From assembly GCA_947495035.1 (NCBI GenBank), contig CANLXI010000023.1, forward strand, positions 1-64,000: a DNA stretch of 64,000 bases. Direction: 5' to 3'. The notes beneath the pieces were generated by a model that worked only from the letters and a program-made list of their open reading frames with translations, was not told where the DNA came from and did not search any database. This document shows, in pieces, positions 56,280-64,000 of the stretch; positions within the stretch are counted from its first letter, which is position 1, and each line of letters opens with the position of its first letter. Source of the stretch: an uncultured Granulosicoccus sp. (GTDB lineage Bacteria; Pseudomonadota; Gammaproteobacteria; Granulosicoccales; Granulosicoccaceae). The translations under genes were made by a program, and so were the position numbers.

Positions 56280-57335
56280 ATGAAAAAGAAGTTGTTGGTT
56301 ACAGGAGCTGCTGGCTTGATCGGCAGTGAGGTGGTTGCCTGGTTCTCACGTTTTGGTTGGGAAGTCATTGGCGTGGACAACAATATGCGTGCCGATTTTT
56401 TCGGTCCGAAGGGTGACACCACGTGGAACACGCGGCGCATGGAAGCCGAATTTGCCGACTATCGTTGCGAAGCGGTCGATATCAGGAATCGTGATGCCTT
56501 ACGCGCATTGGTAGCAAGTGTCAAACCGGATGCTGTGGTTCATACGGCAGCTCAGCCCAGTCACGATCTGGCTGCCAGTCGGCCTTACGATGATTTTGAT
56601 GTCAATGCCGTAGGTACCATGAATCTGCTTGAAGCGGTTCGTCAATACTCAACGGAGATACCGTTCGTACACCTGTCGACCAACAAGGTCTATGGTGATG
56701 CCCCCAACAACCTTGAGCTCATCGAGACAGAAACACGCTGGGACTATGCCGATGAGGCATATGCAAATGGCATATCCGAATCGTTCACGATTGACCAGAG
56801 CAAACACTCCATTTTTGGTGCGAGCAAGGTTGCTGCGGATGTCATGGTGCAGGAATACGGTCGCTATTTCGGCATGCCAACCTGTTGTCTGCGGGGAGGG
56901 TGTCTCACAGGCCCGAATCATTCTGGCGTGGAATTGCATGGATTCCTCAGCTATCTCATCCAATGCAATCTCGAAGAGCGTGAGTACACGGTATTCGGGT
57001 ACAAGGGCAAGCAGGTTCGTGACAATATCCATTCTCACGATGTTGCTGCGTTTGTCCATGCTTTCATAGAAGCGCCTCGAGTTGCAGAGGTTTACAACAT
57101 CGGTGGTGGACGTAACAATTCAGTCTCGATACTGGAAGCGTTCGAATTGGTGTCTGCCATTTCGGGCAAGCCGATGAAGTATCGTTACGATGAACAGAAC
57201 AGGAGCGGCGATCACATGTGTTATATCTCTGATCTTGGCAAGATGCGCTCGCATTTTCCTGCCTGGGATATCACGAAGGATCTGAAGACCACGTTTCAGG
57301 AAATACATGATGCGTGGATCTTGCGAGCTGCATGA
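56280..57335 (+). CDS. NAD-dependent nucleotide-sugar epimerase (SDR, CDP-tyvelose/paratose epimerase-like)
   Basis: The NAD motif is [56 protein letters not shown] and [11 protein letters not shown] follow, with a [11 protein letters not shown] segment in which Lys is present and the usual catalytic Tyr is replaced by Phe. [21 protein letters not shown] is typical of the RfbE/CDP-tyvelose-2-epimerase branch. The substrate in this organism is not known. The Phe replacement in the YxxxK motif reads SIFGASK in the sequence and deserves attention. Next gene is a Wzy homolog, 22 bases downstream. Confidence 0.8.
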   Translation: MKKKLLVTGAAGLIGSEVVAWFSRFGWEVIGVDNNMRADFFGPKGDTTWNTRRMEAEFADYRCEAVDIRNRDALRALVASVKPDAVVHTAAQPSHDLAASRPYDDFDVNAVGTMNLLEAVRQYSTEIPFVHLSTNKVYGDAPNNLELIETETRWDYADEAYANGISESFTIDQSKHSIFGASKVAADVMVQEYGRYFGMPTCCLRGGCLTGPNHSGVELHGFLSYLIQCNLEEREYTVFGYKGKQVRDNIHSHDVAAFVHAFIEAPRVAEVYNIGGGRNNSVSILEAFELVSAISGKPMKYRYDEQNRSGDHMCYISDLGKMRSHFPAWDITKDLKTTFQEIHDAWILRAA

Positions 57336-57357
57336 TTAATACCGCTCAACCAGCACA

Positions 57358-58896
57358 ATGAACAGCGATCTCGCCACCAGGGAAGTCGAAGAGCACGGCC
57401 GTCGCTCTTCCCGGTCTCGAGGCTCACGAAGTACCGGAAGCCGGAAAAAAAGCGCGTTATCCCGTTATTTGAGACGGATACGCTCAGGTCTGATTGAACC
57501 GTTTCTGCATTGGCTCCGAGAATCGGCCTGGATCTGCGCAGTACCGCTGTTACTTCTGCTTGGTATCACTGCCACGGACTTCCTGATTCTCACGAACGTT
57601 TCCGATGCATCCAGAAGTCTGTTTTTCGAAGAATTGCCGGTACCGTACAACGATTCGCGACGGGATGCGGCGGAGACTCTGAAGGCTGATACGCTTCAGT
57701 ACGTCTATCTTCTGCTGTTGTTCCTTTGCGCTTTCCGTTGGCGCAAGATTGTCGGTTATCTGATGGAGTGGCCGCATCTGGTATTGATCGTTGCCTATTT
57801 GCTGGTAGGCGTCCTCTACAGTATGGACCCCGTCAAGGTGGTTACCAACAGTATTCTGATATTCATCGGTTTTCTGGCGGCCATATTGTTTGCGACTGCC
57901 TATTCAAGTCCGGGGCGTTATGACGGCTTCTTTCACGTCGTCTTCTGGCCATTGGTGCTATTGCACCTGGCAAGTCTTTTCATACTGAATCTGTATGATG
58001 TCGACCTCCTGAGCTTTCTCGCCTCGACTCAGCGGTACGGGGGCTTGGCAGGAAACCCGAATTCCCTGGGTTCCACGGCGGTGCTGGGTGTGTGGGCAGG
58101 CGCCAGTATTCTATTGTCGGCGCATAGCAGCCGAGCGGTACGTGTCCTGGCGCTTCTGGGATTGCTGTTGTTGTTTTTCAATACGGCCTTGTCAGGCAGC
58201 GGCACCTCGACGGCTGCCATTCTGCTGGTCTTGTTTGCACTGGCCTGGCTGAGAATTCTGGCAGCCTTCCAGCCGAAAATACGTCTGATTCTCAATGGTT
58301 CTCTGATATTGATTGCCGTTTTCGTGTTCATGTACGGCATGTTGTTTACAACGCCTGCGGAGCTCTATCTATCCATTACGGGCAGTATGGGAAAGGATGC
58401 CACCTTGTCCGGCAGAACAGAATTGTGGGCGATTGCAAGTGACGCGATCAATCTGAAACCCTGGTTGGGCTGGGGGTTCGACTCCCACCAGTCGGTAATG
58501 GCTGAACGAACATTTTCCGTGCGATTCAACCACTACCACAATGGTTTTCTGGATACCGTTGTCGCAGGCGGTGTCGTGTTGCTGGCATTGGTCGGCTACA
58601 ACCTGGTCAGATTCTGTCAGGTTTTTCTACGTACATTCCGAAAGGACGCAAATGCGTTTCCCTTGTTGTTGCCGTTGTTGATATTGCTGGCGTTGAACAT
58701 GAGTGAATACTCGTTGCTCAGACCCAACAGTCAGCTTTGGCTGGTGTACATGATCTCCTTCACCATGCTGACTTACAGCCCGGCGGTCAGCGTCTCCTTG
58801 CAATTCAGTCTGGGCAGCAAGGAGCGCAAAAGCCGTCGTTTCAGTGGCGCTCGTTCTGGCCGCAGAAAAAGAGGTGAGAAACTTCGCTGGGGCTGA
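57358..58896 (+). CDS. wzy: O-antigen polymerase/ligase-like membrane protein (Wzy, cluster II)
   Basis: A basic, Ser/Arg-rich N-terminus (~40 residues) precedes about eleven membrane helices. Conserved Wzy_C segments are GGLAGNPNSLGSTAVLG, LSGSGTSTAAILL, LSGRTELWAIASDAINLKPWLGWGFDSH and FNHYHNGFLDTVVAGG; the Arg, Gly-Trp-Gly and His-Asn positions are family marks. Probably the polymerase of the cluster II repeat unit. The C-terminus is highly basic (RRFSGARSGRRKRGEK). It is convergent with the PL14-like lipoprotein gene, with 15 bases between the stop codons. Confidence 0.83.
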   Translation: MNSDLATREVEEHGRRSSRSRGSRSTGSRKKSALSRYLRRIRSGLIEPFLHWLRESAWICAVPLLLLLGITATDFLILTNVSDASRSLFFEELPVPYNDSRRDAAETLKADTLQYVYLLLLFLCAFRWRKIVGYLMEWPHLVLIVAYLLVGVLYSMDPVKVVTNSILIFIGFLAAILFATAYSSPGRYDGFFHVVFWPLVLLHLASLFILNLYDVDLLSFLASTQRYGGLAGNPNSLGSTAVLGVWAGASILLSAHSSRAVRVLALLGLLLLFFNTALSGSGTSTAAILLVLFALAWLRILAAFQPKIRLILNGSLILIAVFVFMYGMLFTTPAELYLSITGSMGKDATLSGRTELWAIASDAINLKPWLGWGFDSHQSVMAERTFSVRFNHYHNGFLDTVVAGGVVLLALVGYNLVRFCQVFLRTFRKDANAFPLLLPLLILLALNMSEYSLLRPNSQLWLVYMISFTMLTYSPAVSVSLQFSLGSKERKSRRFSGARSGRRKRGEKLRWG

Positions 58897-58911
58897 TCAT
58901 GTGTAATCTGG

Positions 58912-61338
58912 TCAAAGGGAACCTGAGCCTTTGGTTACATTGGTCCAGGCTCTGTTGATCAGGCTGATCTGGTCCTGATGGCTCAAACCTTCCTGGTTGG
59001 ATAACCTGAGCCAGTTGTCTGCCTGATCGAGTTGCATGAAGGCATCTGAGCAGAAATTCGAGCTGCCGTAAGGTGTACAGCCCTGCATATTCAGCTTCTC
59101 TTCAACGTGCAGGCGAGAATTCTCTGTCAGCGAGTAGGCGGAATAGACCAGTAGATTTCCATTACGGTCGGATTGCTGTCTTACGTGTTCGGCTTCATTA
59201 CTGTCATTTGCCAGTATTTCCAGTTCGATGACCGCCTGGCTCAACTCGTCAACAGTCCTGGAGTTCAGTTTCACGCTGTCATTGGTCAACCATTGGTCTG
59301 TTGCCAATGACCGATTGATGGCATCAAGGGCATTGTAGAGAGTAGCGTTGGATTCTGCACTGTCTATGGGCAACAGCACTTCCAGGTCGCTGATTGTCTG
59401 GATGATGCGACCACGAGCTGTCTGCACGGCATCTTCCAGCAAGACGGCTGGGATCTGAATAGAGGATGAAGGGTCACTTTGCATCGAGTCGCTGAGTACG
59501 GGGGCCCAGCAGATATCGGCAAAACGAATATAGGTTGTATGAGAAGGTGACCAGGAAGTATCGTTGCCACCGTAAAACGTGGTGAAAACGAGCTTCTGTA
59601 CAGCGGGTTGATTGCCCGAGGTTTGCCAGCCTATATTGTCACGCTGCAGACTCAGTTGTCCGTTTGCCCAGGCTCTGAGTGATCCGTCTCTGGCATTGAT
59701 GCTGGAATTGGTTTTTACCTCCAGAGTGATATCGAACCATTCACCAATGGGTATCTCGAAACCTTCCAACGGATAGTCGTCACCATATGGCAGATGTTGA
59801 CCTCGGTCAGCGGCATAGGAGTAAGCAACCATCTTGGCAGTACCGTCCTTGTTCCCGCGCCACATCAGTCTGAGGGTGTATCCGTCCGTCTGAAGTGCAC
59901 CACCGCTGGGTGAAGAGCCACCGCCAAAACCGAAGCCAACCTTTCCACCTTCATTTTTCCCTCCCCAGTCGAAGCCGGGTTCGAAATAAAGTGACTGCGT
60001 TATTCGGTAAGTTCGTGCGGAACTCAGATTGCTTCCTGCTTGTACATGGTGTGATCCGATGCTTGTCGGAATAAGCTTTTGACGAAAGAATGCGCGCTCT
60101 CCATCGATACCCGTGTCGAGATACTCAGGTCTCAGTGAGTAAGTGTAATTGCTAAGCCAGCTACGCCAGTCATTCGCGCTTACCTCTCCGTAGCTCTTGC
60201 TGGTATCTGTGATGTTGATGCACTCGGCACTGCCGAGCACTTCGTTGAGTCCCATGTCGCCACTGAACACGCCCTGCCGCTTTGCGCTTGGTTCAGTCTC
60301 TGTTGTCGTTTCGCCCCCATTCGCTGAACCGTTATCGAACGCCTTGTACTGAAACTCCAGTGTCTTCATGTGTGCCATGGAGTACTCGGAATCTGGCCAC
60401 TGGTAGAGCACAGCGAAGCGATCACCGCCATCTGAGGGATCATGGCTGAACGTATGGCTGGTGGCTGTACCAATACTTCGCGTATCAAATTGAGTGCCGT
60501 CAGTTCCCATGACTTTCACCTTGTGGTCCTTGTCGGCAAAGATCTGCAAGTCGTAAACCGCGTCCGGTTGGTCAGGGTCGGACCACGAGAAAGATACCGA
60601 TGCGGAATCTGCCACGAAACCATGGGCAGGCGACAGTATTCTGAGGCCTGTGTCTTCGGTCGCACCTGAATCTGGCTCCGGAGTCGGTTCCGGCTCGGGG
60701 GCAGGCTCTGGCTCGGGGGCAGGTTCCGGTTCGGGAGCAGGTTCCGGTTCGGGAGCAGGTTCGGGAGCAGGTTCCGGTTCGGGAGCAGGTTCCGGTTCGG
60801 GAACAGGTTCTGGCTCGGGGGCAGGTTCTGGCTCGGGGGCAGGTTCCGGTTCGGGAGCTGGCTCTGGTTCGGGAGCAGGTTCCGGTTCGGGGGCAGGCTC
60901 TGGCTCGGGAACAGGTTCCGGTTCGGGAGCAGGCTCCGGCTCGGGGGCAGGTTCCGGCTCGGGGGCGGGCTCATTGTCTGTTCTGTCACTGCTCCCTGAG
61001 TGAGGGGCGGGGAGAACCTCGGCAACGATGTTGTTCGTGACAACGACAACGACCTGGTCCCCGGAATCTGCAGGTGGGATGAAACCGGGTAGGTCGCCGC
61101 CTACTGCAGCGCCAAGGTCTGGGGGGAGAGCTGAATCGGTGGAATCCACCGAACTGTTTGTGTCTATGCTGATGCCAGCGGTGGAAACATCGCTATCGAT
61201 CTCTGACGATGCTTCCTCCTCGGTTGCATTGATGTTCTCCAGATACTCCTCGCCGGCTCCGCAACCGATCATGCTGGCGGACAGTATGATCATGCAGACC
61301 AGACTGATCGTATGTGACAGTTTGCGAGTATTCATCAA
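58912..61338 (-). CDS. Lipoprotein with Glu-Pro repeat linker and PL14-like polysaccharide lyase domain
   Basis: The lipoprotein leader ILSASMIGC has a lipobox at Cys26. A repeat linker of (EPEPAP)n follows (~residues 123-225), which probably spans the cell surface. Then a Fn3/Ig-like domain ([11 protein letters not shown]...SFSWSD) and a ~230-residue domain starting near VFSGDMG. The last is rich in beta strands with [51 protein letters not shown] and [16 protein letters not shown], which match the pattern of polysaccharide lyase family 14 enzymes (alginate/glucuronate lyases). The C-terminal ~170 residues are helical, of unknown role. The target may be the cluster's own acidic polymer (inference). 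Confidence 0.7.
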   Translation of the reverse strand: MMNTRKLSHTISLVCMIILSASMIGCGAGEEYLENINATEEEASSEIDSDVSTAGISIDTNSSVDSTDSALPPDLGAAVGGDLPGFIPPADSGDQVVVVVTNNIVAEVLPAPHSGSSDRTDNEPAPEPEPAPEPEPAPEPEPVPEPEPAPEPEPAPEPEPAPEPEPAPEPEPAPEPEPVPEPEPAPEPEPAPEPAPEPEPAPEPEPAPEPEPAPEPEPTPEPDSGATEDTGLRILSPAHGFVADSASVSFSWSDPDQPDAVYDLQIFADKDHKVKVMGTDGTQFDTRSIGTATSHTFSHDPSDGGDRFAVLYQWPDSEYSMAHMKTLEFQYKAFDNGSANGGETTTETEPSAKRQGVFSGDMGLNEVLGSAECINITDTSKSYGEVSANDWRSWLSNYTYSLRPEYLDTGIDGERAFFRQKLIPTSIGSHHVQAGSNLSSARTYRITQSLYFEPGFDWGGKNEGGKVGFGFGGGSSPSGGALQTDGYTLRLMWRGNKDGTAKMVAYSYAADRGQHLPYGDDYPLEGFEIPIGEWFDITLEVKTNSSINARDGSLRAWANGQLSLQRDNIGWQTSGNQPAVQKLVFTTFYGGNDTSWSPSHTTYIRFADICWAPVLSDSMQSDPSSSIQIPAVLLEDAVQTARGRIIQTISDLEVLLPIDSAESNATLYNALDAINRSLATDQWLTNDSVKLNSRTVDELSQAVIELEILANDSNEAEHVRQQSDRNGNLLVYSAYSLTENSRLHVEEKLNMQGCTPYGSSNFCSDAFMQLDQADNWLRLSNQEGLSHQDQISLINRAWTNVTKGSGSL
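60670..60972. repeat. 18-bp tandem repeat array coding Glu-Pro linker
   Basis: About sixteen 18-base units (GGTTCCGGTTCGGGAGCA and close variants on the plus strand), coding EPEPAP or EPEPVP on the minus strand. One unit is shortened to 12 bases. Variation is mostly at third positions, so the amino-acid repeat is under selection and expansion by slippage is plausible. All unit changes are in multiples of three, so the frame is kept. Confidence 0.85.
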
Positions 61339-61383
61339 ATTAGTGCTACCGATATGATTTCTAACGAATCATTTATTGACAGA

Positions 61384-61409
61384 AGCCACATTTCTTCAGT
61401 GATGTGGCT
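61384..61409 (-). terminator. Possible hairpin terminator after the GT2 gene
   Basis: Perfect 8-base stem AGCCACAT / ATGTGGCT with a 10-base loop between the GT2 gene (minus strand) and the lyase gene. The T-run on either side is poor, so it is only a candidate. Confidence 0.4.
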
Positions 61410-61524
61410 ATTCCCTGTCACACGTATCGGTTTGTCAGAGCGCTAATTGAATATCTGGGTCACACCACAGAAGTATTGCAGCTCGTGCGTTGTGTGAATT
61501 GATCAGTGATCGTCGTAATGGTCT

Positions 61525-62430
61525 TCAAGAGGCGTAGAGCTGCTTTTTGGGAGAATGCAATTTTCCATAATTGGAGAACGCACGCTTCACCCAGTCGCCG
61601 GCCTGCGGGCGTTTGGTCAACACCATCAACGCGGCAATCGGCATGGATATCAGTACAACAGCGATGGCCTTCGAGCTGAACAACAGTGGGGAGCTTGCGT
61701 TGTCTCGTTCTGAACTGATACGTCGATAATTTTCACCTTGCTTGATGAAGCGGTGAATCAGATAGGATGCACTGGATCGCGTTTCCGGAATGTCCTCATA
61801 AGCGATGGCATCATTGGCCCAGTAGATCAAGCCACCATTCTCGCGTACACGAATGAAGAAATCGGTATCGGATCCACCGGATTTGCCGAAACTTTCATCG
61901 AAGCGCAAACCGCCTATACGAGTCTTGTTGATCAGAACGTTCCCGGTGCCTGTATGTTCGATAATCTGTGCATTTTCACGTCCACGCGTGTTGTGCAGAT
62001 CCACGGTGTGCACCCAGGAGGGGGCGGATTCATGGAAGACAGCGGGAACCGGACCAGCGACAACGGTAGCATCGCAGGTATTCATCATATGTAGAAGGCT
62101 ATCCAGCCATTGAACAACCGGGTACTCATCGTCATCGAGGAAGGCCAGCAGATCGTGCCGAGAATGATCCAGTAACAGATTTCTGGCGACAGCAATATTG
62201 TTTTCTGGCGAATCGACAAGATTCACAGGGCAGACTCTGGCGATGCCACTGCCGTCAATTGTTCCTGAGATTTCCGAGTGTGCTGACTGGCCACTGTTGT
62301 TGACAATGACTATCTCGATGTCACCCTGGTGATTTTCCGCAATCGGGATCAGATGCTTCAGCAGCTTGGTGAGTCCGGCAGTACGCTGTTGCAGAGTGAT
62401 GACACCGATCGAAATGGCAGAGTCGTTCAT
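61525..62430 (-). CDS. Glycosyltransferase family 2 (cluster II)
   Basis: A GT-A glycosyltransferase with SIGVITLQQRTAGLTKLL, IVIVNNSGQSAHSE and the metal-binding LLAFLDDDEYPVVQWLD segment (Asp-Asp-Asp). A second part has GKSGGSDTDFFIRVRENGG and the IYWANDAIAYEDIPE acceptor segment. A C-terminal membrane segment (SSKAIAVVLISMPIAALMVL) anchors it. This plan resembles ExoM/ExoO-like enzymes that extend lipid-linked repeat units. It lies 13 bases after the flippase gene on the same strand, so both are one transcript. Confidence 0.87.
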   Translation of the reverse strand: MNDSAISIGVITLQQRTAGLTKLLKHLIPIAENHQGDIEIVIVNNSGQSAHSEISGTIDGSGIARVCPVNLVDSPENNIAVARNLLLDHSRHDLLAFLDDDEYPVVQWLDSLLHMMNTCDATVVAGPVPAVFHESAPSWVHTVDLHNTRGRENAQIIEHTGTGNVLINKTRIGGLRFDESFGKSGGSDTDFFIRVRENGGLIYWANDAIAYEDIPETRSSASYLIHRFIKQGENYRRISSERDNASSPLLFSSKAIAVVLISMPIAALMVLTKRPQAGDWVKRAFSNYGKLHSPKKQLYAS

Positions 62431-62443
62431 GAAGGGATCTGAT

Positions 62444-63727
62444 TCAATGAAGTGATTTCAGCAGCGCTGACTGCTTTCTGTTGTAGATCACGAGCGCTAC
62501 CAGTTCTCCGGCAATGACTGAAAGAAGAGCCAACTGTATCGACTTGAAGCCAACTCCGAACATCAGCATACCGGTGGCCGTGACGACCAGGGAGATGATA
62601 CTGACTCGCATCAGAAAACGAAATTCCATGGAGACAACGAAGAACTGACCATGCCAGAAGCGCACAATACTGCAAGAGGCCAGTATGATCCATACCAGAA
62701 GGAACCACTGTACCTGTTGATAATCCGGGACATGACGTTGAAGCAGTCCAGAGAAGTGTGCCAATGCGAGTGTGCTGATGTACAGGGCGGAAAACAATGT
62801 TGTCTTCACAAGGTAGGTATGTATGCGAGGCATCAGTCTGGTGATACCGCTTTCATGATACAGGCGTCGCAGTGTCGGCGTGGAGCTGTTGACCAGACCC
62901 TGGCTGACGACTGCCATCGGCATGATCAGTAATCTGCCAAGACTGAAATAACCGGCAACGGTCGGTCCGCTGATCAGCATGAGAAAGGGGTTCATGCTTT
63001 GGTTCTGCGCCCAGGTAATCCCCATGCCGAGCAGGCTGAATCGACCTTGCTTGAAAAAACCGGATAGCACCTGTATGACGTAATGTCTGCCTTGCCATTG
63101 AGCATCTCGGAGGGATCGCAGGCATAGCATATTGCTCGAAAGGCTGATAATGAGGCTGACGGACAATGCGGCATAGGCAGCCTCGACAACATGAGCTCCG
63201 TCGTAGAAGAGCACTATGGCGCCGAGAAGCAGGATCTGCATGCAGACGTAAATGAAAGTGCAGCGCAACGAATAGATCTGGTTGCCAGTGGTATAGGCAA
63301 ATTGCTTGAAGGCATCGAACACGATATTCAGGGTCATGTATGCGCTTCCTGCCAAAACGATTCCGATGGGAACGCGAAGGTCGGATACCGAAGGCAGAAT
63401 GCCGGCCAGGACAGCTACGGTGCCCATGAAGGCGATCAGGCCGGTTATTTCAATAGCCATGGTGGCAAGGAAGACCCGCCGTCGCACGGTATCGTTCTCC
63501 GATGCGATTTCGAGCATCATCTGACGGTGCAGTAGCGTACCGAAGATCCCGGCAACAAGCGTGCTCAAGACAAATATGAAGCTGTAAATGCCGAATTGCG
63601 CAACATCAGCGACCTTGAGCACGACAATGGAGGCCAGCATGTTCGACCCGCTCATCAGAACCTGTTCCATGACACTGGCGTATTGCTTGAGCAGGTCTCG
63701 CTGAGTCAGTTTTTGCAGAAGACTCAT
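62444..63727 (-). CDS. wzx: Polysaccharide flippase, Wzx-like (cluster II)
   Basis: A membrane protein with about twelve helices. N-terminal QYASVMEQVLMSGSNMLASIVVLKVADVAQFGIYSFIF is typical of the Wzx/polysaccharide transporter superfamily, with a Tyr/Phe-Gly turn after the first helix. It should flip the cluster II lipid-linked unit. The length is 427 residues, similar to Wzx. The start ATG at 63727 is 62 bases after the upstream VanZ-like gene. It forms an operon with the GT2 gene. Confidence 0.83.
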   Translation of the reverse strand: MSLLQKLTQRDLLKQYASVMEQVLMSGSNMLASIVVLKVADVAQFGIYSFIFVLSTLVAGIFGTLLHRQMMLEIASENDTVRRRVFLATMAIEITGLIAFMGTVAVLAGILPSVSDLRVPIGIVLAGSAYMTLNIVFDAFKQFAYTTGNQIYSLRCTFIYVCMQILLLGAIVLFYDGAHVVEAAYAALSVSLIISLSSNMLCLRSLRDAQWQGRHYVIQVLSGFFKQGRFSLLGMGITWAQNQSMNPFLMLISGPTVAGYFSLGRLLIMPMAVVSQGLVNSSTPTLRRLYHESGITRLMPRIHTYLVKTTLFSALYISTLALAHFSGLLQRHVPDYQQVQWFLLVWIILASCSIVRFWHGQFFVVSMEFRFLMRVSIISLVVTATGMLMFGVGFKSIQLALLSVIAGELVALVIYNRKQSALLKSLH

Positions 63728-63789
63728 CGTGGGGCAAGCGAATCCATCATCAGGAGAAGGATGGCTCTCAAACGTTGTGTCATATGAAG

Positions 63790-64000
63790 TCAGTTTCTAC
63801 TCATGCGCACGGCAGTCGTTGCCAGTAACCAGCCCAGCAAGATTCCAGCGCCGTCTATACCGAGGTCAGAGAGTCGAGTGGTGCGATTGAACAGATGCAG
63901 TTGCATCCCTTCGCTGGCAATGGCCAGCAGAAACAGTAGTAATACAAGAATAACCCCACTTGCAGGCAAGGACCTGGCATGCCAGCCGAGGACCAGTGAT
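63790..64000 (-). CDS. VanZ-like membrane protein (5' end outside window)
   Basis: Only the C-terminal ~70 residues are in the window. They read as a hydrophobic helix (GVILVLLLFLLAIASEG), then MQLHLFNRTTRLSDLGIDGAG and a last helix (ILLGWLLATTAVRM). The order Glu-Gly-Met-Gln, Arg-x-x-x-x-x-Asp-x-x-x-Asp-Gly-x-Gly is the VanZ-family pattern (E..Q...P.R..s..D...N..G). VanZ-like proteins often lie in polysaccharide clusters; the function is not known. Same direction as wzx and GT2. Confidence 0.7.
   Translation of the reverse strand, partial: SLVLGWHARSLPASGVILVLLLFLLAIASEGMQLHLFNRTTRLSDLGIDGAGILLGWLLATTAVRMSRN

Noticed and set aside
60670-60972. CRISPR array
   Set aside because: The repeats are contiguous 18-base coding units without spacers, in frame with the lipoprotein gene.
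60650-61003. Plus-strand frame coding Gly-Ser-Gly-Ala repeats
   Set aside because: It is the antisense of the Glu-Pro linker repeat in the lyase lipoprotein. The repeat structure creates the open frame.

Overview
The window looks like chromosomal DNA of a Gram-negative, probably aquatic gammaproteobacterium. The evidence is an outer-membrane polysaccharide export pair (Wza-like lipoprotein plus Wzc-like tyrosine autokinase), a curli (csg) amyloid locus, lipoprotein signal peptides, and large secreted proteins with thrombospondin type 3, lamin-tail, VWA and CUB modules of the kind seen in marine surface-associated bacteria. The genus cannot be fixed from the sequence. No rRNA, tRNA or CRISPR array was seen.

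Layout. (1) 1-9.5 kb and 9.6-12.4 kb hold secreted proteins: the end of a collagen-like/tail-collar protein, a subtilase with a C-terminal CUB domain, a HupE/UreJ-type membrane protein, a CLCA-like metallopeptidase/VWA protein, a small lipoprotein, an Ig-like repeat protein and a lamin-tail exonuclease/phosphatase. Two of them share a C-terminal cysteine motif. (2) 12.4-14.1 kb is almost gene-free and carries frameshifted collagen-like remnants. (3) 14.1-28 kb is exopolysaccharide cluster I: WbaP-type initiating transferase, Wzy-like polymerase, two sulfotransferases, two GT4 glycosyltransferases, a flavin oxidoreductase, a secreted clan-A glycosidase, a Wzx flippase, an SDR epimerase and RmlA. 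A large secreted formylglycine sulfatase with Ig-like repeats follows at 28.1-31.3 kb. (4) 31.8-37.7 kb is a non-canonical curli locus: CsgG with a C-terminal extension, a 706-residue curlin-repeat protein, a smaller curlin, a CsgE candidate and CsgF. (5) 37.9-39.4 kb is an intact Tn5/IS50-like IS4-family element with 9-bp target duplications, next to a decayed IS256-family transposase. (6) 40.0-64.0 kb is exopolysaccharide cluster II: two DegT-type aminotransferases, a FlaA1/CapD-like dehydratase, a WbpB-WbpD-WbpE-like module, ManC/AlgA, a small PglC/WcaJ-type initiating transferase, an acyltransferase, an outer-membrane barrel protein, Wza, Wzc, a GT4, an SDR epimerase, Wzy, a PL14-like lyase lipoprotein, a GT2, Wzx and a VanZ-like fragment.

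How the genes fit together (inference): the window is a biofilm-matrix region. It encodes two Wzx/Wzy polysaccharide systems that may share one export pair, amyloid fibre secretion, sulfation and de-sulfation enzymes, and polysaccharide-cleaving enzymes placed beside the synthesis genes.
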